From positions 124,001 to 188,000 of the forward strand of contig CAZKIO010000001.1 of NCBI GenBank assembly GCA_964552795.1: 64,000 bases of DNA, given 5' to 3'. A program made the translations under genes and the position numbers. Source of the DNA: JAEUHZ01 sp964552795. Lineage in GTDB: Bacteria; Planctomycetota; UBA1135; GCA-002686595. Below are positions 1 through 12,800 of the stretch, piece by piece. The first letter of the stretch is position 1. Every line of letters begins with the position of its first letter. The notes below the pieces were generated by a model. That model saw only the letters and a program-made list of their open reading frames with translations, did no database searches and was not told the origin of the DNA.

Positions 1-480
1 CGGACCGGATACCCGGTCGTCGATGCGTCGGCGCGCCAGCTCCTGGGCGAGGGCTTCGTGCACAACCGCGCGCGCATGATCTCGGCCAGCTTCCTCACCA
101 AGCACCTCCTGACCGACTACCGCCGCGGCGAGGCGCACTACCTCGAGTACCTGACCGACGGCGACTGGGCGCAGAACAACGCCGGCTGGCAGTGGTCGGC
201 GGGCTCGGGCTGCGACGCGCAGCCGTACTTCCGCATCTTCAATCCTGTGACGCAGGGGCAGCGCTTCGATCCCGAGGGCGACTACGTGCGCCGCTGGGTT
301 CCCGAGCTCGCGCACATGCCCGCGCATTGGATCCACGCGCCGTGGGATGCGCCCGCCAAGGCGCTCGAGGACGCGGGCGTGCGCCTGGGCTCGACGTACC
401 CGCGGCCGATCGTGGAGCACAAGGCCGCGCGCGAGCGGTTCCTCGCGCTGGCGAAGGCGCACCTCAAGAGCCGGCGTTGA
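1..480 (+). CDS. phrB: Deoxyribodipyrimidine photolyase, C-terminal part (5' end outside window)
   Basis: The reading frame is open from base 1, so only the last ~159 residues are seen. They match the FAD-binding alpha-helical domain of cryptochrome/DNA photolyase: RTGYPVVDA at the very start, then the HNRARM block, SFLTKHLL, the GEAHYLEYLTDGDWAQNNAGWQW region split over two conserved helices, and YVRRWVPEL followed by HAPW. These residues hold FAD and form the pocket for the flipped pyrimidine dimer. The enzyme repairs UV-made cyclobutane dimers using light, in the cytoplasm. The family is unambiguous; the N-terminal antenna domain lies outside the window. Confidence 0.93.
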   Translation, partial: RTGYPVVDASARQLLGEGFVHNRARMISASFLTKHLLTDYRRGEAHYLEYLTDGDWAQNNAGWQWSAGSGCDAQPYFRIFNPVTQGQRFDPEGDYVRRWVPELAHMPAHWIHAPWDAPAKALEDAGVRLGSTYPRPIVEHKAARERFLALAKAHLKSRR

Positions 481-496
481 TCGCGCGGACCCGCGC

Positions 497-757
497 TCAG
501 CGCGGCACGCGCTGCAGTTGGCGCACGGGATCCCAACCGCTGGCGGGACCGGTCGGCCCCCACCAGTTCATGCCCTCCGCAACCCACTGGCGCCGCCACG
601 CGAGGTACACGCCGGTGCGCCCCTCGGGGTCCGCGTCGTCGAGACCGAACTGGATTCCGCAGCAGCCGCAGACGATCTCGGAGGGCTTGCGCCCGTCCCA
701 CGGCGAGCATCCCAGCTCGTGGCCGCAGACGGGGCAGGCGTGTTCGGTCTTGCTCAT
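497..757 (-). CDS. Small zinc-ribbon protein (CPVCG/CCG type)
   Basis: An 86-residue protein with two cysteine knuckles, CPVCG at residues 8-12 and CGCCG at 30-34, which should bind one zinc ion. The rest (QFGLDDADP, then a W-rich tail with GWDP) matches a widespread but uncharacterised family of CPVCG/CPCCG proteins in Myxobacteria and Planctomycetes. It converges on the photolyase gene with a 16-base gap. The ATG at 757 fits the family start; a longer frame upstream has no family support. The function is unknown. Confidence 0.75.
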   Translation of the reverse strand: MSKTEHACPVCGHELGCSPWDGRKPSEIVCGCCGIQFGLDDADPEGRTGVYLAWRRQWVAEGMNWWGPTGPASGWDPVRQLQRVPR

Positions 758-1097
758 GCGAGGAGGGTAGACCGGCCCGGGCCGGAGCAGGGCGGAACAT
801 CCGGAACTGTCTGCGCGGGCGTCCCCAGCGGGTCGGAATCGGGGTCGACTTCGCCGGTTGTTCCCGAGGCCGAACCCGCCCAGGACCCGGCCGCGGCCGG
901 GAGTCGGGCCTCGCGCGCTCGCAGCGCTAGGATGCCAGGGGGGGGGCGGTTCGATGAGGCGCGAGGAACGAGCGGTGATGTGCCGGGGCGATCGCGCGTC
1001 GGAGGACGACACATGTTCCCGCACGCGTCGGAGAAGCCGGTGCAACGGCGCTGACGCGGCGCCGCGGCCCGAACTGCGCGCGCTCATGGAGTGAACG
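758..1097. other. Intergenic region between divergent genes
   Basis: About 340 bases between the minus-strand zinc-ribbon gene and the plus-strand regulatory-domain protein. Open frames here have no protein-like composition. The region presumably carries two divergent promoters, but no clear -35/-10 pair or operator was recognised. Confidence 0.4.
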
Positions 1098-2579
1098 ATG
1101 CGCGCCCTCGCGATCCTCGCCGCGCTGCTCGCCATCCTGTCGGCTGCCTTGTTCCTGTGGCTGGAGAGGGATGGATCGAGCGACGCCGTGGATCCGAGTG
1201 TGTCGCCGGCCGGCGCCGCCGAGGTCGGGCCAGCGGTCCTCGCGGGATCGACTGCGCCCGGACCGGCTGCGCTCGCGGGTTCGCATGTCGCAGCGGATCA
1301 ACGGTCGCCCGCCAGCCCGCCGCCGGCGCCGGGCACGCTCGCGGGGCGGGTGCTGCTCGCCGACGGAACGACGCCTGCGGCGTTCGCCCTCGTCGGGGCC
1401 GCACTCCCGCAGGAGATTTCGAGCACGCCATCGGCCACACGCGGCAGCTCGCGCTCGCGCGAGCGCTGGACGCACACGGACGAGAGCGGTGCCTTCGAGT
1501 TCACGCGGCTGCCCGGCGATCGCGTCGTGCTGCACGCGGAGCTCGGCCCTCTGCTCGCACGGCACACGGAGCCGATGGACTGCGCGGACGGGCTGGCCGG
1601 CGTGCGCATCGTGCTGCCGGAGTCGGGCGATTTCTCTGGACGCGTGCTGGTGCCCGAGCACGTCGATGCGACCGACTTGCGCGTGCGGTTGCGCCGAGCG
1701 CCGGAGAGCGCGAACGAGGACCTCGAGGCCGCGCGACCCGCTGAAGACGGACCCGCGCTCATCGAACGCCTCGACGGCGACGGATCGTTCGAGATGGGGG
1801 CCATCGCGCTCGGCCGGTACGCCCTCGATCTGATCGTCGAACCGCTGTGGCAAGGCCGGCGGATCGGACAGGACCGATTGGGCATCGCGCATCTGCCGCT
1901 CGGCGAGGTGATCGTCGTCGGCGCAGGCGCAAGGCGCACTTTCGATGCGCGGCCCCGGTTCCCGGGGACGCTGAGACTCACGCTGCGCAGCACGCGCGGC
2001 GAGCCGGCGCGTCCGACGTTGATCCTCACGCCGTCGAGCGCTGCTCCGGAGGAGGTGCGCGCAGGTCCGGCCGTGGCGAATCGGCAGGAGCGCGACGTGG
2101 TCTGGAACGCCGCATTCGACATCGGGCCGCTCCCGCCGGGGGAGTGGGTGGTGTCGATCCAGGCCGAAGCCGGTTGGCGCTGGACGGCTCGCGACGCCGT
2201 GCGCATCGAAGCGGGCCAGCTCGTCGAGCACGAGATGGTGCTGCCGCTGATCGAGGCCGAGTTGCAGGTCCACGCACCCGATGGCGGGCCTGCGCGCGGC
2301 CGCGAGTTCCTGGTGACGTGGACCGAGCCGCTCGGCGGCGGCAGCGGCCGCCTCGTGGCCGATGAGCGCGGCCGAATCCGCATCGCGGCCCCCGCAGGCG
2401 GCTTGGTCCTGGCCGTTCTTGCCACGCCGGAAGAGATCGCGCGCGACGTCGAAGCTGACATCCCGGACGAGTTCACGGGCTCGAGTGTCTTCGCGATCGC
2501 GACTGGCGTCGCGTTCGAGGTCGCGTGGACGGCGAGCGGGCCCGAGCCCGCCGTGCTGTGGCTGACGGAGCGCCGTTGA
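1098..2579 (+). CDS. Membrane-anchored protein with carboxypeptidase-regulatory-like domains
   Basis: 493 residues. Residues 4-22 form an uncleaved-looking hydrophobic anchor, followed by an Ala/Pro-rich linker to about residue 75. From there come beta-sandwich segments of the carboxypeptidase regulatory-like kind (GTLAGRVLLADG start, later GxFEMGAIALGRYAL and GPLPPGEWVVSI). Such proteins are common in planctomycetes and probably sit on the outer side of the membrane. The start is supported by GGAG about six bases upstream of the ATG. The exact role is not known. It is followed after 59 bases by another exported protein on the same strand. Confidence 0.7.
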   Translation: MRALAILAALLAILSAALFLWLERDGSSDAVDPSVSPAGAAEVGPAVLAGSTAPGPAALAGSHVAADQRSPASPPPAPGTLAGRVLLADGTTPAAFALVGAALPQEISSTPSATRGSSRSRERWTHTDESGAFEFTRLPGDRVVLHAELGPLLARHTEPMDCADGLAGVRIVLPESGDFSGRVLVPEHVDATDLRVRLRRAPESANEDLEAARPAEDGPALIERLDGDGSFEMGAIALGRYALDLIVEPLWQGRRIGQDRLGIAHLPLGEVIVVGAGARRTFDARPRFPGTLRLTLRSTRGEPARPTLILTPSSAAPEEVRAGPAVANRQERDVVWNAAFDIGPLPPGEWVVSIQAEAGWRWTARDAVRIEAGQLVEHEMVLPLIEAELQVHAPDGGPARGREFLVTWTEPLGGGSGRLVADERGRIRIAAPAGGLVLAVLATPEEIARDVEADIPDEFTGSSVFAIATGVAFEVAWTASGPEPAVLWLTERR

Positions 2580-2638
2580 GCGCCCGCGAAACCGCGTCCA
2601 TCCCCCCGGGGCGACGGTAGATTGCGTCCAGGCGACCG

Positions 2639-5128
2639 ATGCGCAAATCACTGCTCCCGCTGGCGATGCTCTGCGGCGCCACCCCGTCGTCGTGGGGCGG
2701 CGAGTACGAGAGCGCGCGCTTCGGATTCAGGCTCGAGTACCCGGCGGGATGGACCGCGCGCGAAGTCGAGGCGAGCGACCGCAGCCTCCATCTCGTCCTC
2801 GACCTGGACGGCTCGAAACCGACGGTGCAGCTGTCGGTGCAGGTCCGCCCGGGCGGAGGCGACCCGGTGGCGTCGCGCGACGAAGCCGTGCGAGCGGCGC
2901 GAGCGCGATCCGAATGGTCGAACGTGGACGCGCTCGAAGTGCGGCTGGGAGGCCAACGCACGCCGGGGCTGCGCGGCGAACTGCGGACGGAGAGCGCGGT
3001 CTACGCGGCGCAGTTGGCGTACGTCGCGGCGAACGGCTTGTCCTACACGCTGCAGAGCGCGGCGCCGCGCGACGAGTTCGAACGGCAACGCCGCGCCTTC
3101 GACCGCGTGTGGGCCGGATTCGAACTGCGGACGCCGGCCCCCGAGACCGCGGGGCTCGGCCGCCTGGAGTCGTTGGCCGCGCGCTGCGGCAGCGAGATCG
3201 GCTGGGCCTCCTCGTGGAAGGACGCGGCCGATCGCGCGCGGCGCGAGCGCAAGCCCGTGCTCGTCTCGGCGCGGGTCTACCCCGGGTTCCAGCTCAGCGA
3301 CGACCTGATGAGCGGTCCGTACATGGACCCGGACATCGTCGAGCTCGTCAACGAGCGCTTCGTGGCGCTGCGTTACACGCCGGGGATGGACGCGCCCTTC
3401 GTCGCGCCCAAGGTCTACGGCCTGAGCGGCACGACCTTCGGGACCGCGGTGCTGCTGGTCGCGCCCGACGGCAAGGTGCTGCGCGAACACTGGGTGCCGA
3501 CGTGGGATTTCCTGGCGACCGCGGCGCGCGAGCTCTCGCCCGGTCCTGTTCCGCAGCGCGGAACCGGCCGCGCCGAACAAGCACGGGCGCACCTGCGCCG
3601 CGGTGATCTCGAAGCAGCACGCCAGGTCCTCGCGAGCGCGACGACGCCGGAGGAACTGCTCGTGCGCGCGGACATCGCGCGGCGCGCACGCGACGGCGCG
3701 ACCGCGCTGGCCGATCTGGCCCTGGCGCGAGCGGCCGACCCTGCGACCGCGGGAACGGATGCGATCGACCTGCTCGAAGCCTCCGTGCTCCTGCGCGTCG
3801 GGCGCGCGGGCGAGGCCGAGCGGCTCCTCGTGCGGCTCGCAGGCGCGGACGGGCCGTTGCGACCGGAGGCCCTCTGGCGACTGGGGCACGTGCGCCGTGT
3901 AATCGCCGGCGCGGAGGCCGCGGCCGCCGTGTGGAACGAGTTGATCGACGCGGCGCCCGAGAGCCGTTGGGCCTGGCAAGCCGCCGCGACGTTGACCAGC
4001 ACCGCGTGGACGATGGGCGTCAGCGGTCGGGTGGAGTGGCCCACGCCGGAAGCGCTGGCGGCGTTCGTTCTCGCGCCATCCGAGCCGCTCGCCCCGGCCA
4101 AGGCGGCGCGCGCCGCGCGCGAGGCGCTGCGCTGGTTGCTCGACCGACAGTTGGACGAGGGTTCGTGGGCTTCGCCGCGCGCCGTCTCGCGCCAGCCGGG
4201 CCTGCCGCCCGACGACATCGCGCTGGCGACGAGCGCGATCTGTGCGACCGCGCTGCTGCCGCATCGCGAGGATCCGGCGGTGCGCACGGCGCTCGCGCGT
4301 GCGATCGCGTGCATCGAGCGCGACTACGCCAGCATGCGCGCCGGCGCGCCCGAGATCTTCTTCATGGACTACGGCGTGTGGAGCCGTGCCGCGCTGCTGA
4401 CGCTGTTCTCGGGTGCCCGGACCGCGGGCCTGATGGAGGAGGATCGCTTCGCACCGCTCGCCCGCGTGCTGATCGAGGAGATGGGGTCCAAGCAGCGGCG
4501 CGGCGGCGGCTGGAGCTACTACATGAAGCGCGACCTCGGCGCGACGGCATCCGACGAGCAGTCGATCAGCTTCGTGACCGGCGCGGCGGTCCACGCGCTG
4601 CTCGACGCGCGCGCCGCCGGCGCGGAAGTTCCGGAGCGGATGCTGAAGGCCGCGCTCGACTGCCTGGAGCGCATGCGCAACGCCGACGGGAGCTTCGAGT
4701 ACATGCAGGCGCCGGAAGCGACGGCCGCCGCCCGCCGCGGCGTCGATCCGGGCGCGGCGGGGCGCAATCCGGCCTGCGCGGCGGCGCTGCACCGCGGCGG
4801 GCGGGGCGGCAGCGATCTCGTGCGCGCAGCGCTCGAGGTGTACGCCGAGCACAAGAGCGGTCTGACGCGCGAGCTGGGCAAGGCGCTGATGCACACCGGG
4901 CCGTCGGGGCAGGGTTCGCACTACGTGCTGTTCGATCTCGCGGGCGTGGCCGGCGCGATCGGGCAGTTGCCGCGCGCAGATCGAGCGCGGCACCGCACGA
5001 TCCTGCTGGAGGAGCTGCTCCTGGCGCGCACGGCCGACGGGGGCTTCCTCGACAACCCGCTGCTGGGCACCGCGTGCGGGACCGCGTTCGCGCTGATCGC
5101 GTTCGATCGGCTCGGCGTGCAGCCCTGA
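2639..5128 (+). CDS. Exported multidomain protein: thioredoxin-like fold plus alpha/alpha-toroid domain
   Basis: 829 residues with a signal peptide (about 1-20). Residues 22-165 form a beta-rich domain. Residues ~185-290 resemble a thioredoxin-like fold of the type that begins with a 'K-D-A-...-K-P-V-L-V' strand, but no CxxC pair is present, so redox activity is unlikely. Residues ~300-460 are helical and TPR-like. From ~490 the sequence resembles prenyltransferase/squalene-cyclase-like alpha/alpha barrels (WLLDRQLDEGSW, later DGSFEYM and DGGFLDNP). Planctomycetes carry many such toroid proteins of unknown role. The gene ends 11 bases before the DUF1990 gene, so the two may be co-transcribed. 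Confidence 0.7.
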   Translation: MRKSLLPLAMLCGATPSSWGGEYESARFGFRLEYPAGWTAREVEASDRSLHLVLDLDGSKPTVQLSVQVRPGGGDPVASRDEAVRAARARSEWSNVDALEVRLGGQRTPGLRGELRTESAVYAAQLAYVAANGLSYTLQSAAPRDEFERQRRAFDRVWAGFELRTPAPETAGLGRLESLAARCGSEIGWASSWKDAADRARRERKPVLVSARVYPGFQLSDDLMSGPYMDPDIVELVNERFVALRYTPGMDAPFVAPKVYGLSGTTFGTAVLLVAPDGKVLREHWVPTWDFLATAARELSPGPVPQRGTGRAEQARAHLRRGDLEAARQVLASATTPEELLVRADIARRARDGATALADLALARAADPATAGTDAIDLLEASVLLRVGRAGEAERLLVRLAGADGPLRPEALWRLGHVRRVIAGAEAAAAVWNELIDAAPESRWAWQAAATLTSTAWTMGVSGRVEWPTPEALAAFVLAPSEPLAPAKAARAAREALRWLLDRQLDEGSWASPRAVSRQPGLPPDDIALATSAICATALLPHREDPAVRTALARAIACIERDYASMRAGAPEIFFMDYGVWSRAALLTLFSGARTAGLMEEDRFAPLARVLIEEMGSKQRRGGGWSYYMKRDLGATASDEQSISFVTGAAVHALLDARAAGAEVPERMLKAALDCLERMRNADGSFEYMQAPEATAAARRGVDPGAAGRNPACAAALHRGGRGGSDLVRAALEVYAEHKSGLTRELGKALMHTGPSGQGSHYVLFDLAGVAGAIGQLPRADRARHRTILLEELLLARTADGGFLDNPLLGTACGTAFALIAFDRLGVQP

Positions 5129-5139
5129 GCGTGCAACGG

Positions 5140-5724
5140 ATGCGCACTACCCATCTGCGCCGTCCGTCCCAGCGGACGATCGCGACGTTCCTCGCGCGGC
5201 TCGAGGGTGCGGCGTTCTCGTACCCGGAGGTCGGCGCGTCGATGGGGGAGTTCCCGCCCGGCTACGACCACGACCACGCGCGGGTGCAGGTCGGCGAGGG
5301 CGCCGCGGACTTCGAACGGGCGCGTGCGGCGCTGGCAGCGTGGACGATGTTCCCCGCGTCGTTCACGCGCATCGATCCTCCCGAGGCGCCGATCGAGATC
5401 GGACAAACCGTGGCGGTGAGCGCGCGCGCCTTCGGCCTGTGGTGGCTGAACGCGGCCCGCATCGTGTACGTGATCGACGAGCAGCGCCCGACCCGAAGCT
5501 TCGGCTTCGCATACGGGACGATCGCCGGCGCGCACGTGGAAAGCGGCGAGGAGCGGTTCAGCATCGAGGCCGATGCCGACGGCCGGGTGTGGTACGACGT
5601 GCGCTCGTTCTCACGGCCCGGCCAGTGGATCACGAAGGCCGGCTACCCGCTCGTGCGCCGCCTGCAGCGACGGTTCGCGCGCGAGTCCGTGGCGGCGATG
5701 AAGGCCGCCGTCGAGTCACGGTGA
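5140..5724 (+). CDS. DUF1990 family protein
   Basis: 194 residues matching DUF1990: the N-terminal FSYPEVGAS and PPGYDHDHARVQVGEG blocks, the central FxRAR..L..W..FP region, and the typical strand pairs 'GQTVAVSARAFGLWWLNAARIVYVID' and 'FAYGTIAGAHVESGEERF'. The family has a START/Bet v 1-like barrel and no firmly assigned function. The ATG at 5140 is preferred; a GTG at 5131, only three bases after the upstream stop, is also possible. Confidence 0.8.
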   Translation: MRTTHLRRPSQRTIATFLARLEGAAFSYPEVGASMGEFPPGYDHDHARVQVGEGAADFERARAALAAWTMFPASFTRIDPPEAPIEIGQTVAVSARAFGLWWLNAARIVYVIDEQRPTRSFGFAYGTIAGAHVESGEERFSIEADADGRVWYDVRSFSRPGQWITKAGYPLVRRLQRRFARESVAAMKAAVESR

Positions 5725-5750
5725 CGGTTGGGAGCGGCGTGGACGCCAGC

Positions 5751-6824
5751 TCACGGACTCCACACGATCGTGTACCCGTTCGACCAGTTGAAGTTCGACG
5801 CGTTGCAGTACGTGTTCGAGATGTCGCGGTAGCGCACCTGGTAGCCGCGCGTCCCGCCGCCCGGCGGGATCAGGCCGGTCACCGACAGCGCCGGGTTGCC
5901 GACGATCGGGTAGCTGACCACACCGTTGCTGGCCGTCACGATCCCCATGCGCAACAGCGAGCCGCCCAGGCAGAACCGGCCTTCGCCGCTCCACGCACCC
6001 ATCGACGTCGTGTCGCCCTGCACCAGGAGCGCGATCGCGCTCGGCGGCAAGTCGATCGCGCGCAGGGTCAACAGGTCGTTCGAGACGCTCGTCGTCCCGC
6101 TCCCGGCGAGCTGGCCTTGCCGGTGGAACGAGTTGCCGCAGCCGGTGAACCCGCCCTGCGCGACGAGCGGCACCCAGGTGGGGTTGAACGGACCCTCGCA
6201 CGGGCACGTCTCCGTGCACGACGGCTGACCCGACTCGCCCTGGATCACGATGCGGTCGAGCAGAACGCCGGCGCCGTCGTTGAAGAAGCCGTCGATGCTG
6301 TCGAAGTCGATGCGGAGCAAGACTGACTGTCCGGCGTAGGCGCTGAGGTCGATCGAGCGCGGGTTCCAGATGTTCGGCGGCGGGCCGAACTTGGCGACGC
6401 AGCGCGCCGCGACGGCGGTCCACGTTCCGCCGCCGTTCGCGGAGACCAGGATCGTGCAGTCGTCGTAGCCGAAGGACGGTCCGCACGGCTCGGTGTCGTG
6501 CTTCATCCAGCAGTGCAGCTTCACCGACTGGAAACCGGTCGGGATCGCGATCGGCGCAACGAGCTGGAGGGTGCCGGCCGTGCCGGTCCCCGTGTCGAAA
6601 TTGCACTGCGCGTCGATGCCGTAGTACGCGCAGACGTTGCCCTCGGGGAACGGAGCTTGCGCCGCGCCGCACGCGGTCGTGTCGCTCAGCGCGTGCCAGA
6701 GGCCAGTGGCGGTCCAGTTCGCGAGTCCGTTCTCGAAACCCTCCGAGTAGATCACGGTCTGCGCGGGAGCGATCGGCGCGAGCGCAGCCAGTGCGAGTCC
6801 GACGGCGAGGATGATGCGCGACAT
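5751..6824 (-). CDS. Secreted protein with planctomycete C-terminal signature domain (long paralogue)
   Basis: The ATG at 6824 begins a clear signal peptide (ILAVGLALAALAPIAPAQ). The mature part starts with a jelly-roll-like module (SEGFENGLANWT, then FNDGAGVLLDRIVIQG), a CPCEG knot near the middle, and ends with a domain shared with the proteins at 8674 and 15339: the final TRGYQVRYRD and C..SNFNWSNG..IVWSP. The protein is probably secreted or surface-attached. A frame start at 6851 would spoil the signal peptide. Confidence 0.75.
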   Translation of the reverse strand: MSRIILAVGLALAALAPIAPAQTVIYSEGFENGLANWTATGLWHALSDTTACGAAQAPFPEGNVCAYYGIDAQCNFDTGTGTAGTLQLVAPIAIPTGFQSVKLHCWMKHDTEPCGPSFGYDDCTILVSANGGGTWTAVAARCVAKFGPPPNIWNPRSIDLSAYAGQSVLLRIDFDSIDGFFNDGAGVLLDRIVIQGESGQPSCTETCPCEGPFNPTWVPLVAQGGFTGCGNSFHRQGQLAGSGTTSVSNDLLTLRAIDLPPSAIALLVQGDTTSMGAWSGEGRFCLGGSLLRMGIVTASNGVVSYPIVGNPALSVTGLIPPGGGTRGYQVRYRDISNTYCNASNFNWSNGYTIVWSP

Positions 6825-6915
6825 GGGCGTACTCCGTTGCGGGCGGCCCACGAGCCAGTCTACCCGGCCCTGGCACGATGTGGGGCTTGGCCGATTCCGC
6901 GCCCTGGTCGCCGCT

Positions 6916-8544
<1,629 letters not shown>

Positions 8545-8673
8545 GGGGGCGTCCGGTGGCTCGCACCGCCCTGGGGCGGACGCCGTACTGTCGCAACGGC
8601 CGACCGGTTCGCGCAACCGCCGCGAACCGGAATCCGCCGGCGCGCGCGCGCCGCCCCGGACGGGGACCGACGA

Positions 8674-9240
8674 TCAGGGGCCCCAGGTGATCTCGACCGC
8701 GTTCGTCAGGTTGAAGGTCGAGGTCGTGCAGAACGTCGGCGTCGCGTCGCGGTACCAGCACTGGTAGGTGCGGGTGCCGGGGGAAAGCACGAGGCCCTTC
8801 ACGGAGATGGACGGATCCGCGAAGGCCGCTTCGGGGAAGTGCGAGGCGCCGCCGACGTTGGCGCGCGGCGGCAGCACCGGATGCATGCGGATGACAGCCC
8901 CGCCGACACAGCGCAGGCCGTCGCCGAAGTGCACGGAGATCCGAGTCGTGCCCTGGATGTACATGTAGGAGCTGGTCGGCATCATCTGCGTCCCATCGAG
9001 GCGCACGGAGGCCGTGCCGTCGCCGTCGTCGCTCAGGCTCGGGTTGCCCGTCGCGCGCAGCTTGCCGCCCAGGCCGTCGGCGTTGAGGCAGCCTACATCG
9101 GCGCCCAGCGGACTGTGGTTCCCGCACGGGCAGGCGATGCTCGTGCTGCCATCTCCGAAGCAGTACTCCGTGAACTGCGCGGACGCCGTCGAGGACGAGA
9201 GGACGGTGGACAGGACGCCGAGAACGCAGGCAAGCCTCAT
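8674..9240 (-). CDS. Small secreted protein of the CFGDG/CPC planctomycete family
   Basis: 188 residues with a signal peptide (about 1-21, ending STASAQ). The mature part begins with the family hallmark YCFGDG...CPCGN, then GCLNADGLGGKL, and ends with TRTYQCWYRD and C..STFNLTNAVEITWGP. It is the same length as the protein at 15339 and similar along its whole length. The domain is very common in planctomycete secretomes. Function unknown; probably extracellular. Confidence 0.75.
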   Translation of the reverse strand: MRLACVLGVLSTVLSSSTASAQFTEYCFGDGSTSIACPCGNHSPLGADVGCLNADGLGGKLRATGNPSLSDDGDGTASVRLDGTQMMPTSSYMYIQGTTRISVHFGDGLRCVGGAVIRMHPVLPPRANVGGASHFPEAAFADPSISVKGLVLSPGTRTYQCWYRDATPTFCTTSTFNLTNAVEITWGP

Positions 9241-9326
9241 TTCATCCTCCTACGGCACAGGGGCCGTTCGTCCCTCCGTCGCGCGGCGCGCTCCCGGCCG
9301 GACGAGAATCCCGGAAGAACCGCGGT

Positions 9327-9542
9327 TCAGCGCATCCGCAGCACGTCGGCGAGGAGCAGCACGCCGATCGTGATCAGGAGGGCGCCGATCAGCCCGTACA
9401 CGATTCGCCCGCCCGTCCGGCCGAACAGGCGCACGAACAGCGCGGACTTGTTGCTGCCGAACAGCCACTCCCAGTTCCGGATCGCTCCGGTCAGGGAGAA
9501 GAGGCCGACGGCGAGGAACATCCAGGGCAGGAAGGCATCCAT
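9327..9542 (-). CDS. Imm17-like small membrane protein
   Basis: 71 residues with two hydrophobic helices (about 4-22 and 46-66) separated by a conserved-looking loop with NWEWLFGS, FVRLFGR and GGRIVYG. This matches the immunity 17 family pattern, predicted immunity proteins against polymorphic toxins. No toxin lies next to it: the neighbours are a secreted protein and an ABC-F gene. It may be an orphan immunity gene or a small housekeeping membrane protein. The assignment is by remembered family pattern, not by search. Confidence 0.6.
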   Translation of the reverse strand: MDAFLPWMFLAVGLFSLTGAIRNWEWLFGSNKSALFVRLFGRTGGRIVYGLIGALLITIGVLLLADVLRMR

Positions 9543-9607
9543 GCGGTTCGTCCAGGGCGGGAGTCTACTGCCGGCCGGGCGGGCGACGAAAGCGCCGCAG
9601 GGCCGCG

Positions 9608-11398
<1,791 letters not shown>

Positions 11399-11513
11399 CG
11401 CGGGTCGTTCTCGTCGAGCACGGGTGGGTCTGCCGCGGGCGCCGGCCCGCGTCGATCCGGGCAAGGTACCACGGCCCGGGCTCGCGGCCGACCGCACCCT
11501 ACAATCGCCGCGG

Positions 11514-12665
11514 ATGCTCTCGGGCTGGATCGGGTGGTGCGTCGTGGCGCAGGTCGCCGCCGGCATGGCCGGCGAGGTGCGCGTGGGCTCGACGGAGGAA
11601 CTGCGCGCGGCCCTGGCCGCGGCGCGGGGCGGGACGCGCATCCTCGTCGCGCCCGGCGAGTACGCCGGCTTCCGCGCGACGGGCGTCCGCGGCGCGCCCG
11701 ACCGTCCAGTCGTCGTGGCGGCGGCGGACCGCGAGGCGCCGCCCGTGTTCCGCGGCGGCGTGCACTTCTCGGACGTGCGCGACCTCGTGCTGGCGGATCT
11801 CCTGATCGAGCGCGCGCCCGCGAACGGCCTGAACATCGACGACGGCGGGCGCCTGACGCAGCCGTCGCAGCGCGTGGTGCTGCGCGGGTTGACGGTGCGT
11901 GACTGCGGCGGACGCGGCAACGAGGACGGAATCAAGCTCTCGGGGGTCGACGGGTTCCGCGTGGAGAGCTGCGTCGTCGAGCGCTGGGGCCGCGGCGGTT
12001 CGGCGATCGACATGGTCGGCTGTCGCCGCGGCACGATCGAGGACTGCACCATCCGCGACCGCGAGCTGGACGCCGCCGCGACCGGCATCCAGGCCAAGGG
12101 CGGGACGCGCGACCTCGTGATCCGACGCTGCCGCTTCGAGCACGCCGGTCAGCGCGCGTTGAACCTGGGCGGTTCGACGGGCCTCGCCTGGTTCCGGCCC
12201 AAGCCCGAGGGTTTCGAGGCCCGGGACGTCACGGTCGAGGGCTGCACGTTCCTCGGTTCGGAGGCGCCCGTCGCGTTCGTGGGCGTGGACGGCGCGCAGG
12301 TGCGCTGGAACACGTTCTACCGGCCGCGGAAGTGGTTCCTGCGCATCCTGCAGGAGACGCGCGGGCCCGGCTTCGTGGCGTGCCGCAACGGATCGTTCAC
12401 CGACAACCTGATCGCGTGGCGCGCAGACGAGGTCGCGACGCCGGTGAACGTCGGCCCCGGCACCGCGCCGGAGACGTTCGTCTTCGCGCGCAACTGGTGG
12501 TTCTGCATCGACGACCCCGGGCGCGCGAGGCCGCGAATGCCGACGGCCGAGCGCGATCCCGCGGGGCGCGCGGATCCGTTGTTCGTCGACGCCGCCTCCG
12601 GCGAACTGCGCCTCGACCCCGCGAGCCCCGCGCGCGCTCAGGGCGCAGATGCGTTGCCGCGCTGA
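11514..12665 (+). CDS. Secreted right-handed parallel beta-helix protein
   Basis: 383 residues with a short signal peptide (GWCVVAQVAAGMAG). The body shows repeating short strands of the pectate-lyase-like beta-helix type: RILVAPGEYAGFRATG, GLTVRDCGG, NEDGIKLSGV, FRVESCVVERW, GGSAIDMVG, LVIRRCRFEHAG, VTVEGCTFLG. The last 90 residues (FVFARNWWFC, ADPLFVDAASGELRL) are usual for planctomycete polysaccharide-related beta-helix proteins. A polysaccharide lyase or glycosidase role is possible, but no catalytic residues were assigned. Confidence 0.75.
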   Translation: MLSGWIGWCVVAQVAAGMAGEVRVGSTEELRAALAAARGGTRILVAPGEYAGFRATGVRGAPDRPVVVAAADREAPPVFRGGVHFSDVRDLVLADLLIERAPANGLNIDDGGRLTQPSQRVVLRGLTVRDCGGRGNEDGIKLSGVDGFRVESCVVERWGRGGSAIDMVGCRRGTIEDCTIRDRELDAAATGIQAKGGTRDLVIRRCRFEHAGQRALNLGGSTGLAWFRPKPEGFEARDVTVEGCTFLGSEAPVAFVGVDGAQVRWNTFYRPRKWFLRILQETRGPGFVACRNGSFTDNLIAWRADEVATPVNVGPGTAPETFVFARNWWFCIDDPGRARPRMPTAERDPAGRADPLFVDAASGELRLDPASPARAQGADALPR

Positions 12666-12800
12666 TGCAGGCCCGCAGCTTCGCGATCATGCTCGCGTAA
12701 CGCGCGTCCAGGATCATGCGCGCGTAATGCCCCACGCGGAGGTCACGGCTAGAACCGGGACGAGCCATGCGTCGTGGTGACGCGGCTCGAGGAGACCGAC

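Noticed and set aside
927..2651. A 574-codon frame on the minus strand
   Set aside because: Antisense to the regulatory-domain protein at 1098; Arg-rich composition typical of high-GC shadow frames. Similar long minus frames at 2648-4993 and 33408-36089 were rejected for the same reason.
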